This document shows, in pieces, positions 1-10,540 of a stretch of 24,402 nt of DNA. The stretch comes from Glomus cerebriforme (taxonomy: Eukaryota > Glomeromycota > Glomeromycetes > Glomerales > Glomeraceae), in contig QKYT01000733.1 of assembly GCA_003550305.1 (NCBI GenBank), positions 31,279 through 55,680 on the forward strand. The letters run 5' to 3'. The notes under the pieces are model-generated. The model did not search any database and was not told where the DNA came from. It worked only from the letters and a program-made list of their open reading frames with translations. Every line of letters begins with the position of its first letter. The first letter of the stretch is position 1. Position numbers and translations under genes: made by a program.

Positions 1-607
1 GAAATCTACATTTGAATGGTACCCGAAGAGTAACATAGATTTCGACCAGCATTAGAGCATAATTCGGCCTAAAATCAGCCAGCCAAAATTTAGCCGAAAT
101 GGACTATTTCGACTAGTGATTATTTTAATATAATTTCATATATATGGTTTTTGTTAAATTACCCTGGTAATTTTATTAATTTTAAAATTTTTTCACATTA
201 AAAAAAGGATTTTGTAATTTATTGTCATGATGATGCATTAATTACCCCAGTATTACTGACACTTTTTTCACTCCTAAATAACTTTTGGCCAGTATTATAG
301 CATTAAGAAATTAACTATGTGATAAATAATAGCGTAATAAATGATCTGTAATAAAATTGCCTTTTTAGAAATTTTGTATAATCCAAAATTTTAATTTTTG
401 AGAAAAACAAAATTGCCTCTTTTTGATTGTATAATGTTACCTAAGATTCAAAATAAGGAAATTTTGGCTAGCATTATAAAATTTGGGTAAAATTAAATAT
501 ATAATGAATAACATATAACAAATAGTATTTTACCCCCTCTTTTAGAATAAAGAGCATTCTTATTCTAAACTTCTGGTTCTCCTTTTTTAGCAAAAAAATT
601 AATTATC
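1..607. repeat. Decayed, overlapping family A-like repeat fragments
   Basis: No gene. Family A blocks recur: GACCAGCATTAGAGC and TTCGGCC (about 38-70), TTTTGGCCAGTATTATAGC (291 on), AAAATTGCCTTTTTAG (354 on), AAAACAAAATTGCCTC (about 403-418) and TTTTGGCTAGCATTATAA (462-479). Boundaries are not resolvable. The first 120 bases keep several CpGs and look younger than the rest. The element at the left edge is cut by the window. Confidence 0.5.
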
Positions 608-620
608 AAAATTGGAAATT

Positions 621-840
621 ATCTAAAGCAAAGTAGAATCATGTAATCATAGTGAATATCTATCACCCTCCACATCATACTTTTATTTTTTATTTTTCCT
701 AAGTATTCTAAAAATTTAGAATTTTTTCAATAAGTGAAATCCTATTTATCACCTATTATTTATTACATGCATAATTTCTTAATGCTATAATTTTGGCCAA
801 AAATTTTACAAAAATTATGTGATTTTACTCTGCTTTAGAC
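621..840. mobile_element. Short chimeric element: family B termini around inverted family A fragment
   Basis: Diverged 26-bp family B termini at 621-646 (ATCTAAAGC...) and 815-840 (...GCTTTAGAC) bracket about 170 bp. The interior, 658-800, is the reverse complement of the 3' half of family A (CACCCTCC, TTTTCAATAAGTG, CCTATTTATCAC, TTTTGGCC). AAAATTRGAA flanks it at 608-617 and 848-857. It may be a captured fragment or nested decay. Confidence 0.5.
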
Positions 841-860
841 ATACTCTAAAATTAGAAGAT

Positions 861-1252
861 GTTTAAAGTTGTGTTTAGTCACATGATTTAAAATAACTTA
901 AATATTAAATATTTTGTAAACTAAGATTAATATGAATTTAAAACCTATAGAATAAATGTATTTTAGTATGTTTTACAAGATTATTTAAGTTAAAAAAATT
1001 AATTTTAAATAGTGTTTTTGACTTTATATATGAATGAATGATCTTTATTGATTATAATCAAAAATGGATAAATAAATTTTAGCAAACATAAAAAAAGTTA
1101 AATAAATAAAAAACAGTATTCTGTTCTAATTAAACTTGCAGAGTAGGCCAAAATATATTTACTATATGTATTTTAAAAGATTATATAGGTTAGGAAAATT
1201 TTATTTAGAAAAATGATTGTTTTAAATTATGTGATCAAATATAGCTTTAGAT
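861..1252. mobile_element. Degenerate family B MITE, opposite orientation
   Basis: Termini at 861-886 (GTTTAAAG...CACATGA) and 1227-1252 (complement ATCTAAAGC...CACATAA) are diverged forms of the 26-bp family B repeat. The interior (about 1020-1170) matches the reverse complement of 4250-4400, e.g. TGACTTTATATATG and AAAAATGGATAAATAAATTT. AAAATTAG repeats at 848-855 and 1260-1267 as a possible TSD. Strongly CpG-depleted, so old. Confidence 0.6.
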
Positions 1253-1260
1253 ATTTTTCA

Positions 1261-2722
1261 AAATTAGTATTTTTAAAAGAGAATTTTAACATGTATATAG
1301 CAGAAATCATTTTAGTCATTTGTTTTAGAAAAATTTTTACATTTTTTTTAAAAGAAAAAAATTAAGAAAATTTATAGTTTCAAGAAACAAAAAGTATAAG
1401 AACCTGAAAAATATTATACAAAAAAATCAGTCTTTTATTGTTAAAATGAATTTTTTGTACTTTTTGTTAATTTTAAAATAATTTTATTAAAGATTTTTAT
1501 TATATAAAATGCATATAATTTTCATAAATTATTTTATTTTAATAGTTCTATTTTTCTTTTTATATCTTCTTATATCTTTTAGTTTAATGAAAATGCTAAA
1601 ACTATACTATATAGTTAAAAAGATCATATGTGATACAGTAATTTTAACAAAAAATAACCATATCTTTATAAATACTTGAGATAACTTAATAAAAATTGAC
1701 ATCTGAATATCTTTATATTTATTAAACAATTTTACCTATGTTCATTTTATCAAATAAAAATATTATATAACTCCATAAATATTTAAACTAGCTTGATGAA
1801 ATTGATATCTGAGTGCTTATATACTTGTCAAAAAAGTTTATCTATACTTATTTTATGAGTATAATTTGATTAAAGTATTGAAATTACACTGTAAAATTAA
1901 AAAAATCACATGCAAAATTATCATAAATATTTAAATTAACTTTGATAAAAATAAATATTTGAATACTTTCATATCTGCTAAATAATTTTACATATGAACT
2001 TTTTATTACCAAAATGCTAAATTTATATATAAAGTAAAAAAAAACATAACATGTATACAGTTGGTTAGAATAGTTTTATAATTCTATTATAAAATAAAAA
2101 TATTAACAATAAAAATTAAAAATTAAAAAATTTAAAAAAGAAAAGACATATATATATTTCTTATTTCTGAAAAAAAAGAAAATTATCAAGATTCTATCTA
2201 GTGCTTATACCTAAAGACAAAAAAAGTTAGTGCTGTTCCTATATCCTGTTATTCTCACAACATGTTTCAAACAATGAATAATAATAACAAAATATTTTTG
2301 AAAATGCTTAACTATAAGGCCTTATGCAAAAGAAAAGTTTTTATTAACTAAAAAGAAAAAAAAAAAAAGTAAGATAAAAAGAAAAATATAAAATATATAA
2401 ATATGATAATAACCTAAAATTTCTAAATTAGTAGGTTTAGAATAATCAATCTAAACCTAGAAATTTAAGATAACTGATCTGAACTTTTCAGTTTAAGTTA
2501 AGTTAATGAAAAACTAAGATGTAATATAAAGATAATAAATTATTATATAGTATAAATTATATGATAAAATAGATCATATAACAGAAGTAGCTATGCATTA
2601 CTATAGTGATAAATTACTTTTTTCTTAAAAAAAAATCTGAAAAAAAAAATCCAGAAATATAGTAATTAAAATTAGATAATTATATAATCAAATATAACTT
2701 TATCTTAAATATATTGTAAATT
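1261..2722. other. Gene-free AT-rich DNA
   Basis: Apart from the degenerate tandem repeat at 1590-2080, this stretch holds poly-A runs (e.g. 2354-2368) and long AT-only tracts. I see no coding frame, RNA gene or element end on either strand. Confidence 0.6.
1590..2080. repeat. Degenerate ~150-bp tandem repeat, 3-4 units
   Basis: Unit starts (ATAAATAYTTRA) fall at 1668, 1775 and 1923. Each unit continues through AAATTGAYATCTGA-like, TTTACCTATG-like and AAAATGCTAAA/CACATGCAAAA-like blocks; a partial unit precedes from 1590. The 107-bp spacing of the first pair against 148 bp of the second implies a deletion in one unit. Non-coding. Confidence 0.5.
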
Positions 2723-3111
2723 GGGTAAATCTAGATCTAGCATGGGGGTGGGACATTTATACATAGCTGGGAATTTTCCTAATTCGGTAATTCCGGCCGA
2801 AATTAAGAAATTTTCCTTTTTTGGGAGTCTCGTGTAACCTAAATTTCAATTTTGAAGAGAAACAAAATTGCTTTTTTGGTCTGTGTAACGTTACATAATG
2901 TCCAAAAATAGAAATTCTGGCCAGAATTAAAGTTTTCGGCCAAAATTAAGGAATGTAACGATTAATATGTGACAAATAGGATTTCACACCTCGAAAAAAT
3001 TCTAAGTTCCTAGAATAAATAGTAAAAATGAAAGTCAGAGAGTGTGACACGGGATGACAAATTGGAGCGATGAATAATGATGTCGCGCCCCTGCGAGATA
3101 TACATTTGCCC
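2723..3111. mobile_element. MULE-like MITE, family A copy 1 (389 bp)
   Basis: Imperfect terminal inverted repeats of about 32 bp: the left end starts GGGTAAATCTAGATCTAGCA and the right end is the complement of GGGCAAATGTATATCTCGCA. Flanking 9-mers TTGTAAATT (2714-2722) and TTATAAATA (3112-3120) agree at 7 of 9 positions, a decayed 9-bp target duplication as made by Mutator-like elements. No coding capacity. This copy retains many CpG sites (2794, 2798, 2831, 2889, 2992, 3050, 3068, 3084, 3086, 3094) and looks the less mutated of the pair. Confidence 0.75.
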
Positions 3112-3331
3112 TTATAAATATATTTTCTTTAATTTAAACAAAAAATAGTTTAACAAAATCTATATTTTTACATTTTTTATTATTAAAAATTTAAAATATA
3201 AATTAATAAATTTATATAAATACAAAAGATTTTTCTTTAATAGTATAATAATATATTTTAATAAATAATTAAAATACTTATTTCTTAATAGTTTTCAGCA
3301 AAAATATTTAGTATATTTTGTATTTAAATTA

Positions 3332-3706
3332 GGGTAAATCTGGATCTAGCATAGGGGTAAGATATTTATATATCGCCAGGTGTTCCTAATTCGGTAATTC
3401 CAGCCGAAATTAATAAAATTTTCTTTTTTGGGAGTCTCATATAATCAGAGAAACAAAATCGCTTTTTTTTGATTTGTGTAATGTTATCTAATGTCTAAAA
3501 ATAGAAATTCTGGCCAGAATTAAAGTTTTCGGCCAAAATTAAGGAATGTGACGATTAATATGTGACAAATAGGATTTTATATCTTGAAAAAATTCTGTCC
3601 TTAGAATAAATAGTAAAAATGAAAGTTGGAGGGTGTGACATGGGGGGATGACAAATTAGAGGCGATGAATAATGATATCACACCCCTGTGAGATATATAT
3701 TTATTC
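3332..3706. mobile_element. MULE-like MITE, family A copy 2 (375 bp)
   Basis: Directly repeated relative of the element at 2723-3111 in the same orientation, collinear over nearly its whole length with small indels. It is flanked by a perfect 9-bp duplication TTTAAATTA (3323-3331 and 3707-3715), so its ends are exact. The left terminus begins GGGTAAATCTGGATCTAGCA; the right terminus has decayed to ATTTATTC. Most differences from copy 1 at CpG positions are TG or CA. Confidence 0.78.
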
Positions 3707-4050
3707 TTTAAATTAAATAAAAATAAAAATAAAATAATAAATTATAATAAAAGAAATAAACTGGAGGTTGAATATTTGAACTAAAATTTTATTGCTATTG
3801 TATATTCCCATGTGCACTAATTTACAAATAAAGTTCATGATTCAGCATATTTTCAAAAAAAAATAAATAAATAAAAGAAATAAACACTTTTTTAAAACAA
3901 AATATGCAATAAATAAAATGTTGAAAAAATAATTATTTGCTTATTATTATATATATATCAAAATTTAAAATTTAGAATAAAAATTTATACTCTTATTTTA
4001 GATTAAAAATACTTAGCTTTAGATAAATTTTAAAGAAGTTTACTATTTAT

Positions 4051-4859
4051 CACTGGTGGTGATCATCACCGGTGTTTTCAAATTTAGTAATTCCAGTAAT
4101 TCCAGCCAAAATTTAAGTGATTGATAAATAATTTCCATTTTTGGAGGACGTCTAAAGCGGGGGCAAATCACGTGACTTCAGAAAAATTTGCTTGTCCAAA
4201 TAAAAGTTTCCCCTACTTATATAACTTTCCAAAATATATATTGTAGGTATATTTTAGCCTGCTCTGCAAGTTTACTTAGAGCGCAAAATGAGGTTATGAA
4301 TACCACTTTTGATTTATTTGACTTTTTTCATTTTCGTCAAAATTAATTTATCCATTTTTGGATATGATCAGCAAAGTTCGTTTGTCCATATGTAAAGTCA
4401 AAACCAGTATTTTTAACCTACTTTATTTCCTTAAGTAAACTTACAGAGCAGACTAAAATACACTTACTCCGAAATTTTTAAGTTTATATTATGATTAGTT
4501 TCAAAAATAATTTATAAATTTGTATTTTTGTAAATCACGTGATTTGCCCCTGCTTTAGACGATCTCCATTTTTGGGACTTGTATAACCAAAATTCCAATT
4601 TTGAAGAGAAATAAAATTGCCTTTTTGGATTGTGTAATATTACCTAAATATCCATAAAAGGTAATTCTGGCTAGCATTAAAGTTTTGGCCAAAATTATGG
4701 ATATGATGACTAACATGTGACGAATAGACTTTCACACTTCAAAAAAATTCTAAGTCCCTGAAATAAATAGTGAAAATTGAAAACTGGAGGTGTGACACAA
4801 TATAATGAATTATTACATATATAAGGTCATGTGATTACTAGTGATAATCACCACCGGTG
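4051..4859. mobile_element. Composite MITE related to family A, with different termini and a nested insertion
   Basis: The left end CACTGGTGGTGATCATCACC pairs with a right end ending ATCACCACCGGTG (terminal inverted repeats about 25 bp, the left one itself nearly palindromic). ATTTAT directly repeats at 4045-4050 and 4860-4865, a plausible 6-bp TSD. The core (about 4085-4140 and 4565-4797) matches family A, including the AATTCCAGCC, AAAATTGCCTTTTT and GTGACGAATAG-type blocks. A second element (4145-4564) is inserted inside. No coding capacity. Confidence 0.65.
4145..4564. mobile_element. Nested MULE-like MITE, family B (420 bp)
   Basis: Inserted in the composite element. 26-bp terminal inverted repeats at 4150-4175 and 4535-4560 match at 25 of 26 positions; they begin GTCTAAAGC, then five G/A-G residues, and end CAAATCACGTGA. 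The flanks carry a perfect 11-bp direct repeat TCCATTTTTGG (4134-4144 and 4565-4575). An 11-bp TSD with ~26-bp or longer TIRs fits the Mutator superfamily. Inner sequence also folds back: the CTGCTCTGCAAGTTTACTTA block near 4260 pairs with its complement near 4430. Non-coding. Confidence 0.78.
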
Positions 4860-4865
4860 ATTTAT

Positions 4866-5812
4866 TTGTAGTATTTATAATTTAATTTTATTAACTAATT
4901 GTAATTTTAATGCATTTTCAGATTTTGGTTAGAATTATATATTTAAATTTTCAAATTTTGGAATTTAATTAAATTAATTTTGGAATTATTTTTAACTATA
5001 TATTAATTTTAAAACAAATATAATTTTATAATTAACTTATTTAACTATTACAATTAAAGTTATTTGCAAAAGTTTATAATTTTTAATTTACTATTATAAT
5101 AAATAGTAAGTTTATAATTTCATCTAAATTGGTATTATTTGTAATTTAAAAATATCTTGCAAAAATAAGAGTAACTTTATAAAATTTAAATTTATAGAAT
5201 CAAATAATTTAAACTTAATAATAACAATATAATTTTAATTTAAAAAAAACTAAATTTTATAAAAATCAATATTAATTAAAATAATAATATTTGCAATGAA
5301 TTTTAAATTTTATTTATAATTTTTAATTCTGACCAGAATTATATATATGCACATCAATTTTCTTTTTTAGAAATTTGTGTAATATTGTATTACCATTTGA
5401 TATAATTTTCATAAGAAATAAAATTGCCTTTTTTTGGATTTTGTATAATATAATGTGATTAGATTACACAACTTTAAAGCATTTATTTATACTATTAATC
5501 TAAATTTTTTCTTTCGATAATATTTTTTTATAAAAAAAATTGGCAATAATTTTTAAATTTGCAAATTTTATCAGATTTTTTAAATAAAATCTTTAGTAAT
5601 TTGCAAAATTAAAATTAAACTTTTATATAAACTTTATAAATATTATATAAATAAATTTATTTAATTATTAAGTTCATTAAGTTTTTTTTAAGACTTTAAT
5701 ATATAATAATTTTTTTTTAAAGTTTTTTTTTTTTGATACATAATTTTTTTTTTTGATAATATATAATAAAATTTTATATTTTTAATATAATATATTAAAG
5801 CATGGTAATACT
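4866..5812. other. Gene-free AT-rich DNA with a family A remnant
   Basis: About 5320-5470 resembles family A (ATTCTGACCAGAATTATATA, TTTTTTAGAAATTTGTGTAAT, AAATAAAATTGCCTTTTTTTGGA). The rest is AT-only tracts and T-runs (5722-5755) with no supported feature. Confidence 0.5.
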
Positions 5813-6095
5813 TAAATTAGGTTATAGTATCATGTTATAATCTAATTACCACATTATAATTTAAATATTATGCTATAATCTAAATACCACTCTTTAATCT
5901 GAATATTATACTTTAATCTAATAGCTATAACTTAAATATCATGTTTTAATTTATCTAATTACTGCTTTTTAACTTATTTACTTTCTTTTAATATAGTTAT
6001 CTTTTTAAGTCTTTTCTGTTATTCATATTTTTTTTATATATATTTTTATTACCACTCTTTAATTTAAATACTACCTATACTTTAACCTAATTATC
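5813..6095. repeat. 19-bp minisatellite (38-bp alternating period)
   Basis: Five consecutive 19-bp units occupy 5832-5850, 5851-5869, 5870-5888, 5889-5907 and 5908-5926, of the type ATGYTATAATCTAAATACC. Unit ends alternate ACC / ATT for the first four units, so the true period may be 38 bp. Degenerate units continue to about 5960, and a further pair (CTTTAATTTAAATACTACC-type) lies at about 6056-6092. Confidence 0.65.
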
Positions 6096-7756
6096 TCTTT
6101 TTTCTTTTTGTTTCTAACTTGTTTACATATCAAGTTTTACATTGAGAATGCTGACTTTTATATCTGTTTAAATATTATGTTCTATATCAAAGGTACTGAT
6201 CTTCTACACCTGCTTGGTTACTTTTTAAAATATCAAAATGACATAAAAAAAAGTCATTTTAAAAGTATATAGATACTATTTAAATTATTTTGGGATATTA
6301 TAAATATAATTTAAAATATATAAATTTATTTAGTTTATATATAATTTACTAAATAAAGTATCAAAATAATTTGGGATGCCAAAAATAATTTAGAATTTTA
6401 CTATATGTTCAAATTAATTTTGGGATTTGGATAGTAACTATAGTTGAGTGGTATAGTAAATCTGCAGTTAATTTTGGCTAATACTATACTATAATTCTAA
6501 CTGATCTTTAAGTACATGATTTAAGAATCTAATTTAACATCATAATAGTGCTGAGAAAGTATTTGGATACTGACTAGAAATTAGCATAAAACTGGCAGAG
6601 ATCAAAAATTTCTATTAATTCACCAGTTTCAAATCACTTCTTGAATGCTAAGTTATTATATTTCAAATTCAGCCAAAATTATAAATAATACTAACCAAAA
6701 TTATTATAATTTACTATGCAGACATGTTTTTTTATGCCTTTTTTCCCTTAAAACAGCCTGCTACTCTATTATTTTTTACTTTCATTTTTTCTTAGTTAGT
6801 CAGCTCTTTCTTATATTATTTTACAAAAATATAATAAAGATTTTACTTTAAATTTTTTAAACGTATATGCATGTATATACATTTTCAAATATAAATTTTG
6901 TGTTCGCTTATCAATGAAAAATAATTTACTTATATCTGACTTGTAATAAAAAAAATTAAGCATCAAACTTCTTAAAAAAGAGAGAGCAAAAAAATAACTT
7001 GATACTAGGACTCACATTAAATGACCTAGGATCCACATACTTCTATAGCATTATATATTAATTTGTTATAATTAATGATGATATTGATATATTTAAACAG
7101 TAACTTACTCAATTAAAAAAAGCACTATTCCAATTGAATGCAATGACAGCTTGTCCAAAAAGACAAAAGCATCTCTAATATTTTCTATTTCTAAATAATA
7201 AAATTTATATAACATCTGAAAAAATTATATGCAAATATGACAAAATGACAAAATTTATAGCATATTATCAGAAAATAAATATGTATTAGATGTAATAAAA
7301 TATCATAATATTTTACGATAACTCAAATTTTTTAATGATTTTAGGTTTAAATCAAAAATAAATGTATTTTATCAACTGATGATATGATATTAAGTTTGGA
7401 CTTACAAAAACACATTCTCAACTGATAATCAATGAAAGTTTATTTGCATTTACATAATTAATGAAGTTTAACAAAAGTTTATTCTGAATCATATATATAA
7501 TCAATAAATCTAATATAAATCTTTCCAGAAAATTGTTTTTCATTCATCATATTTTACTTTTTTCAAACTAAATCTTTAACAATATATTAAATATTTACAA
7601 AATCATCAATAGTTTTTTCATAAAAAAAAAAACTAAAAAACTACAAATTCATCTAATTAACAATTCAAAAAAGAAAAAAAAATTGCTTTTGACTCTTAAA
7701 AATTATGAAAAGTCTGAAGATAAATAGAACCTTTTGAAAGATTTTCTTAGTACTAT
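6096..7756. other. Gene-free AT-rich DNA
   Basis: Three spaced TTTTGGGAT/ATTTGGGAT motifs (about 6287, 6368, 6418) suggest an old element. The open frame at 6645-6851 is hydrophobic translation of AT-rich DNA without family features. A minus-strand stretch near 7130-7190 reads protein-like for about 20 codons, but nothing further supports it. Confidence 0.5.
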
Positions 7757-8297
7757 CACTGGTCAAAAACTGATCTATCTTACAGATATCTTACAGATAT
7801 CTTATAAATATTAGGTACCCAAAATGCAGAAAATCTGCTATACATCAGGTACCCAATATGTATACTATAGAATTAAAAAATACAATTTATTAATTATCTC
7901 GCTATTCAGTGATCATAAAAAGTTAAAATATAGCTTATTTGATTCGTCTCATTGAGACGTATCGAATGGTACTAATTTCGCATTTTTAGGTATGATAGAT
8001 GCTGAGATATTTGATAAATCGTAAAAAAATAAACAAAAAATACTGATTTGTCAAATATCTTGACATCTATCACACCTAGAAATGAAAATTAGTACCATTC
8101 GATACATTTTAGTGAAAGGTGAATCAAATGAGCATATTTCATCTTTTTATGATCACTGGATAGCGAGATAATTAATAAATTGTATTTTTTAATTCTATAG
8201 TATATATATTGAGTACCTGATGTATAGCAGATTTTCTGCATTTTGGGTATCTGATATTTATAAGATATCTGTAAGATAGATCAGTTTTTGACCAGTG
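7757..8297. mobile_element. 541-bp fold-back (long terminal inverted repeat) element
   Basis: Almost the whole element is an inverted repeat centred near 8027. The outer 24 bases are a perfect pair: the left begins CACTGGTCAAAAACTGATCT and the right is its complement ending GACCAGTG at 8297. The arms (about 7757-8018 and 8040-8297) stay similar throughout, with shared landmarks at TTAATTATCTCGCTAT, TATCGAATGGTACTAATTT and GATAGATG. The left arm has one extra 11-bp unit (TTACAGATATC twice, 7780-7801). TAT flanks both ends (7754-7756, 8298-8300). The end sequence and a TA-containing TSD are Tc1/mariner-like; non-coding. Confidence 0.8.
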
Positions 8298-8804
8298 TAT
8301 GTCTGGTATATTATTATTATAAAACTATTATACTGTTTGTGATGTTATAACTAAACCTTTTTTTGTTCTTTATCACATATCTATAGATTTAGACAAACAC
8401 TAAAGTAAGCCTTTGTGTCATAATAATTGGTCAATATATATGAATGTGACATGCTAACCTTTTTGATAGCAATCTACATTAGATCATATTTAATAATTGA
8501 TCTTTTTTTGCTTTAGTTCAAATAAGTTTTAAATTAAAAATCATTAATGCATTCCCTAAGAGTATGTAATGATGAGCTCAAAATTTTTTTCATATAAATA
8601 CTAATTGAGTTTCTATTTATTATTCTACTAGGACTGCTTTATAAAAAACCAAAACCCTTTCTCAATTTTAGTAGTTTGCAATAGAATTATCAACTGGATC
8701 AATCCTTATATAATTCTTTGAAAAAGGATCTTGAAATGTATTATAATGTTCACTAAAATAAAAATTGTAGAGAGAAAGCTAAGATTTCTTTATATCTTTT
8801 TATA

Positions 8805-10540
8805 TTAGGAGCCAGAACTGAAAAGTTGTGAAATGCATTAAAAGTTTATGAGACAATAATTAAGTATTCAGGTGAAAACTTAAAGTTAAAAGATAGGCTT
8901 GAGAATTCATGAGTATTTCATATTAGTTATGAAAATGAAACTAGCCTAATGTTAAGTAAAGATCCATTTGAAGTGGTTGGTATATGAATATTAAAACAAC
9001 TTCTAAATATAAAACTTTCAACAATTATTGATCATTATGAACCAGTATAACCATGAAAAGTTCTTGAACTTATTACTAAATATTATAATTTAAAATTAAA
9101 AAATACAATGGTTATTATGATCATTGATGATTTACAAAATATTATGGACAATGTTGATAATAGAATAAACAAAAGATTTATATTTTACAAATTATTGATA
9201 AGTATTGTGGATCTCTCATTAGAAGATACTTTCTTGATTACATATTATATGGTGATGACTTATGGATCTATAAAAAATTTTTTAGCAGATATATAACAAA
9301 AATAAGTATATCTATCAATTGCATCTTTGGTCCCTCCAGTTATTGATAATCAAAATGTATTTGACATGAATAATCCTATTATAAATCTTCCTGTTTCAGA
9401 TTGTAATGGATATGGATGAGTACTTGAAATTCTATCAGATATTCTAAGAATAATTGATAATATTAATAATTGCAATATTAGTAACTTAATGAAATATATA
9501 CATAACAAACTCATATCAGAATATAATAAAGCTTTCTCATTTACTTTCAAAGAATCAAAGCAAATTATATGAATGATCCTAACTCACTAGCATTTATATA
9601 AATACTAGAGTATCATAAAGGAAGATGTCAATTTTATTTCTGACAAAATATATCATACTGGAATGTTTTGATTTCATAAATTTAGTATCACTGATGAAGT
9701 ATGTCATATATATGGCTATAGGTTATAGAAATTGATAATCCTCAGATTCAGTATTGATACTTTAATGATTATTCTGACATATAAAAGAGGATAAGACTTT
9801 AGCATCAGGTTATTGTACATGGTAAAATTTTAAAATTTTTAATACTAATTTTTATTGTATGAAGTTTAAGGTTTATAATGAAGGAGAAATAGTTTCAGTT
9901 TTAGGTATATATAGTGGAACTTACCTGAATAGTAATATTAATTTCAAGAATTATCATTTATGATCAGATATTTCTAGCAATTGGGTAAATTCAAATTCAA
10001 AAATAAAAGAGCCCACTATTTAATATGAATATGCTTTATTTAGTTAATGTCAGAGATTATTCATATTGTATTATTAATAGAGTAAGCATACCATATGATA
10101 ACATATTTATTAGGTTAGATATTATATTACAGAGTGCAAATGAAATTCACTAATATAAATATTATGATAAAAATTCATCATTCTCTTAGAATAATTATAT
10201 TAATAAATGGAGCAAATTAGCATTAGCTGATGATTATTTCATATTATATATAACAAAAAATGAATATAATATTAACCTTCTAGATAAATCTGAAATTGTT
10301 GATGGAAAATGTTGAAATGAATACTTTGATCCATTTGCTGATAAGGCATATATTTTTGCATTCAAAGGTTTGTTAAATATCAATAAGACAAGTTATGCAC
10401 AGCTTCAAATTGTAGATTATGTAAGTCTAAAAACAGCAGTTAAATTTATAGAAGAAAGAAAAAAAAGATTATTTGATAGTGCTAATGATATAAAAAAGAG
10501 GCTTAAAGAATTCGCTTATATTGTAGTATTATTAGATTAG
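8805..10540 (+). pseudogene. Decayed Crinkler (CRN)-like P-loop NTPase / effector-type gene
   Basis: A single frame runs from about 8835 to 9740 (about 300 codons) with protein-like content but 12 in-frame stops (TGA 8910, 8985, 9054, 9417, 9570, 9669; TAA 9048, 9294, 9303; TAG 9588, 9606, 9726) and no frameshift. A hydrophobic strand ending in ASP-ASP (about 9108-9134) looks like a Walker B, followed by a helix rich in SLED and later LVPP. The glycine-rich stretch near 8809-8826 may be a ruined Walker A. A second frame, 10190-10540, has one TGA (10313) and ends at TAG 10538; its tail (about 10380-10520) resembles a helix-hairpin-helix DNA-binding motif. The layout recalls the Crinkler-type NTPase-nuclease proteins abundant in Glomeromycotina; this is pattern memory, not a search. 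No usable start codon; the middle (9740-10190) is frameshifted or lost. It cannot encode a working protein. Confidence 0.55.

Noticed and set aside
6287..6430. Three TTTGGGAT motifs as a tandem repeat
   Set aside because: Spacing is irregular and the sequence between them is not shared.
6645..6851. 68-codon open frame on the plus strand
   Set aside because: Hydrophobic Phe/Leu/Ile-rich translation typical of AT-rich non-coding DNA; no domain, promoter or homologous copy seen.
9350..9550. 66-codon minus-strand open frame
   Set aside because: Antisense shadow of the Crinkler-like pseudogene, whose plus-strand frame has better protein character.
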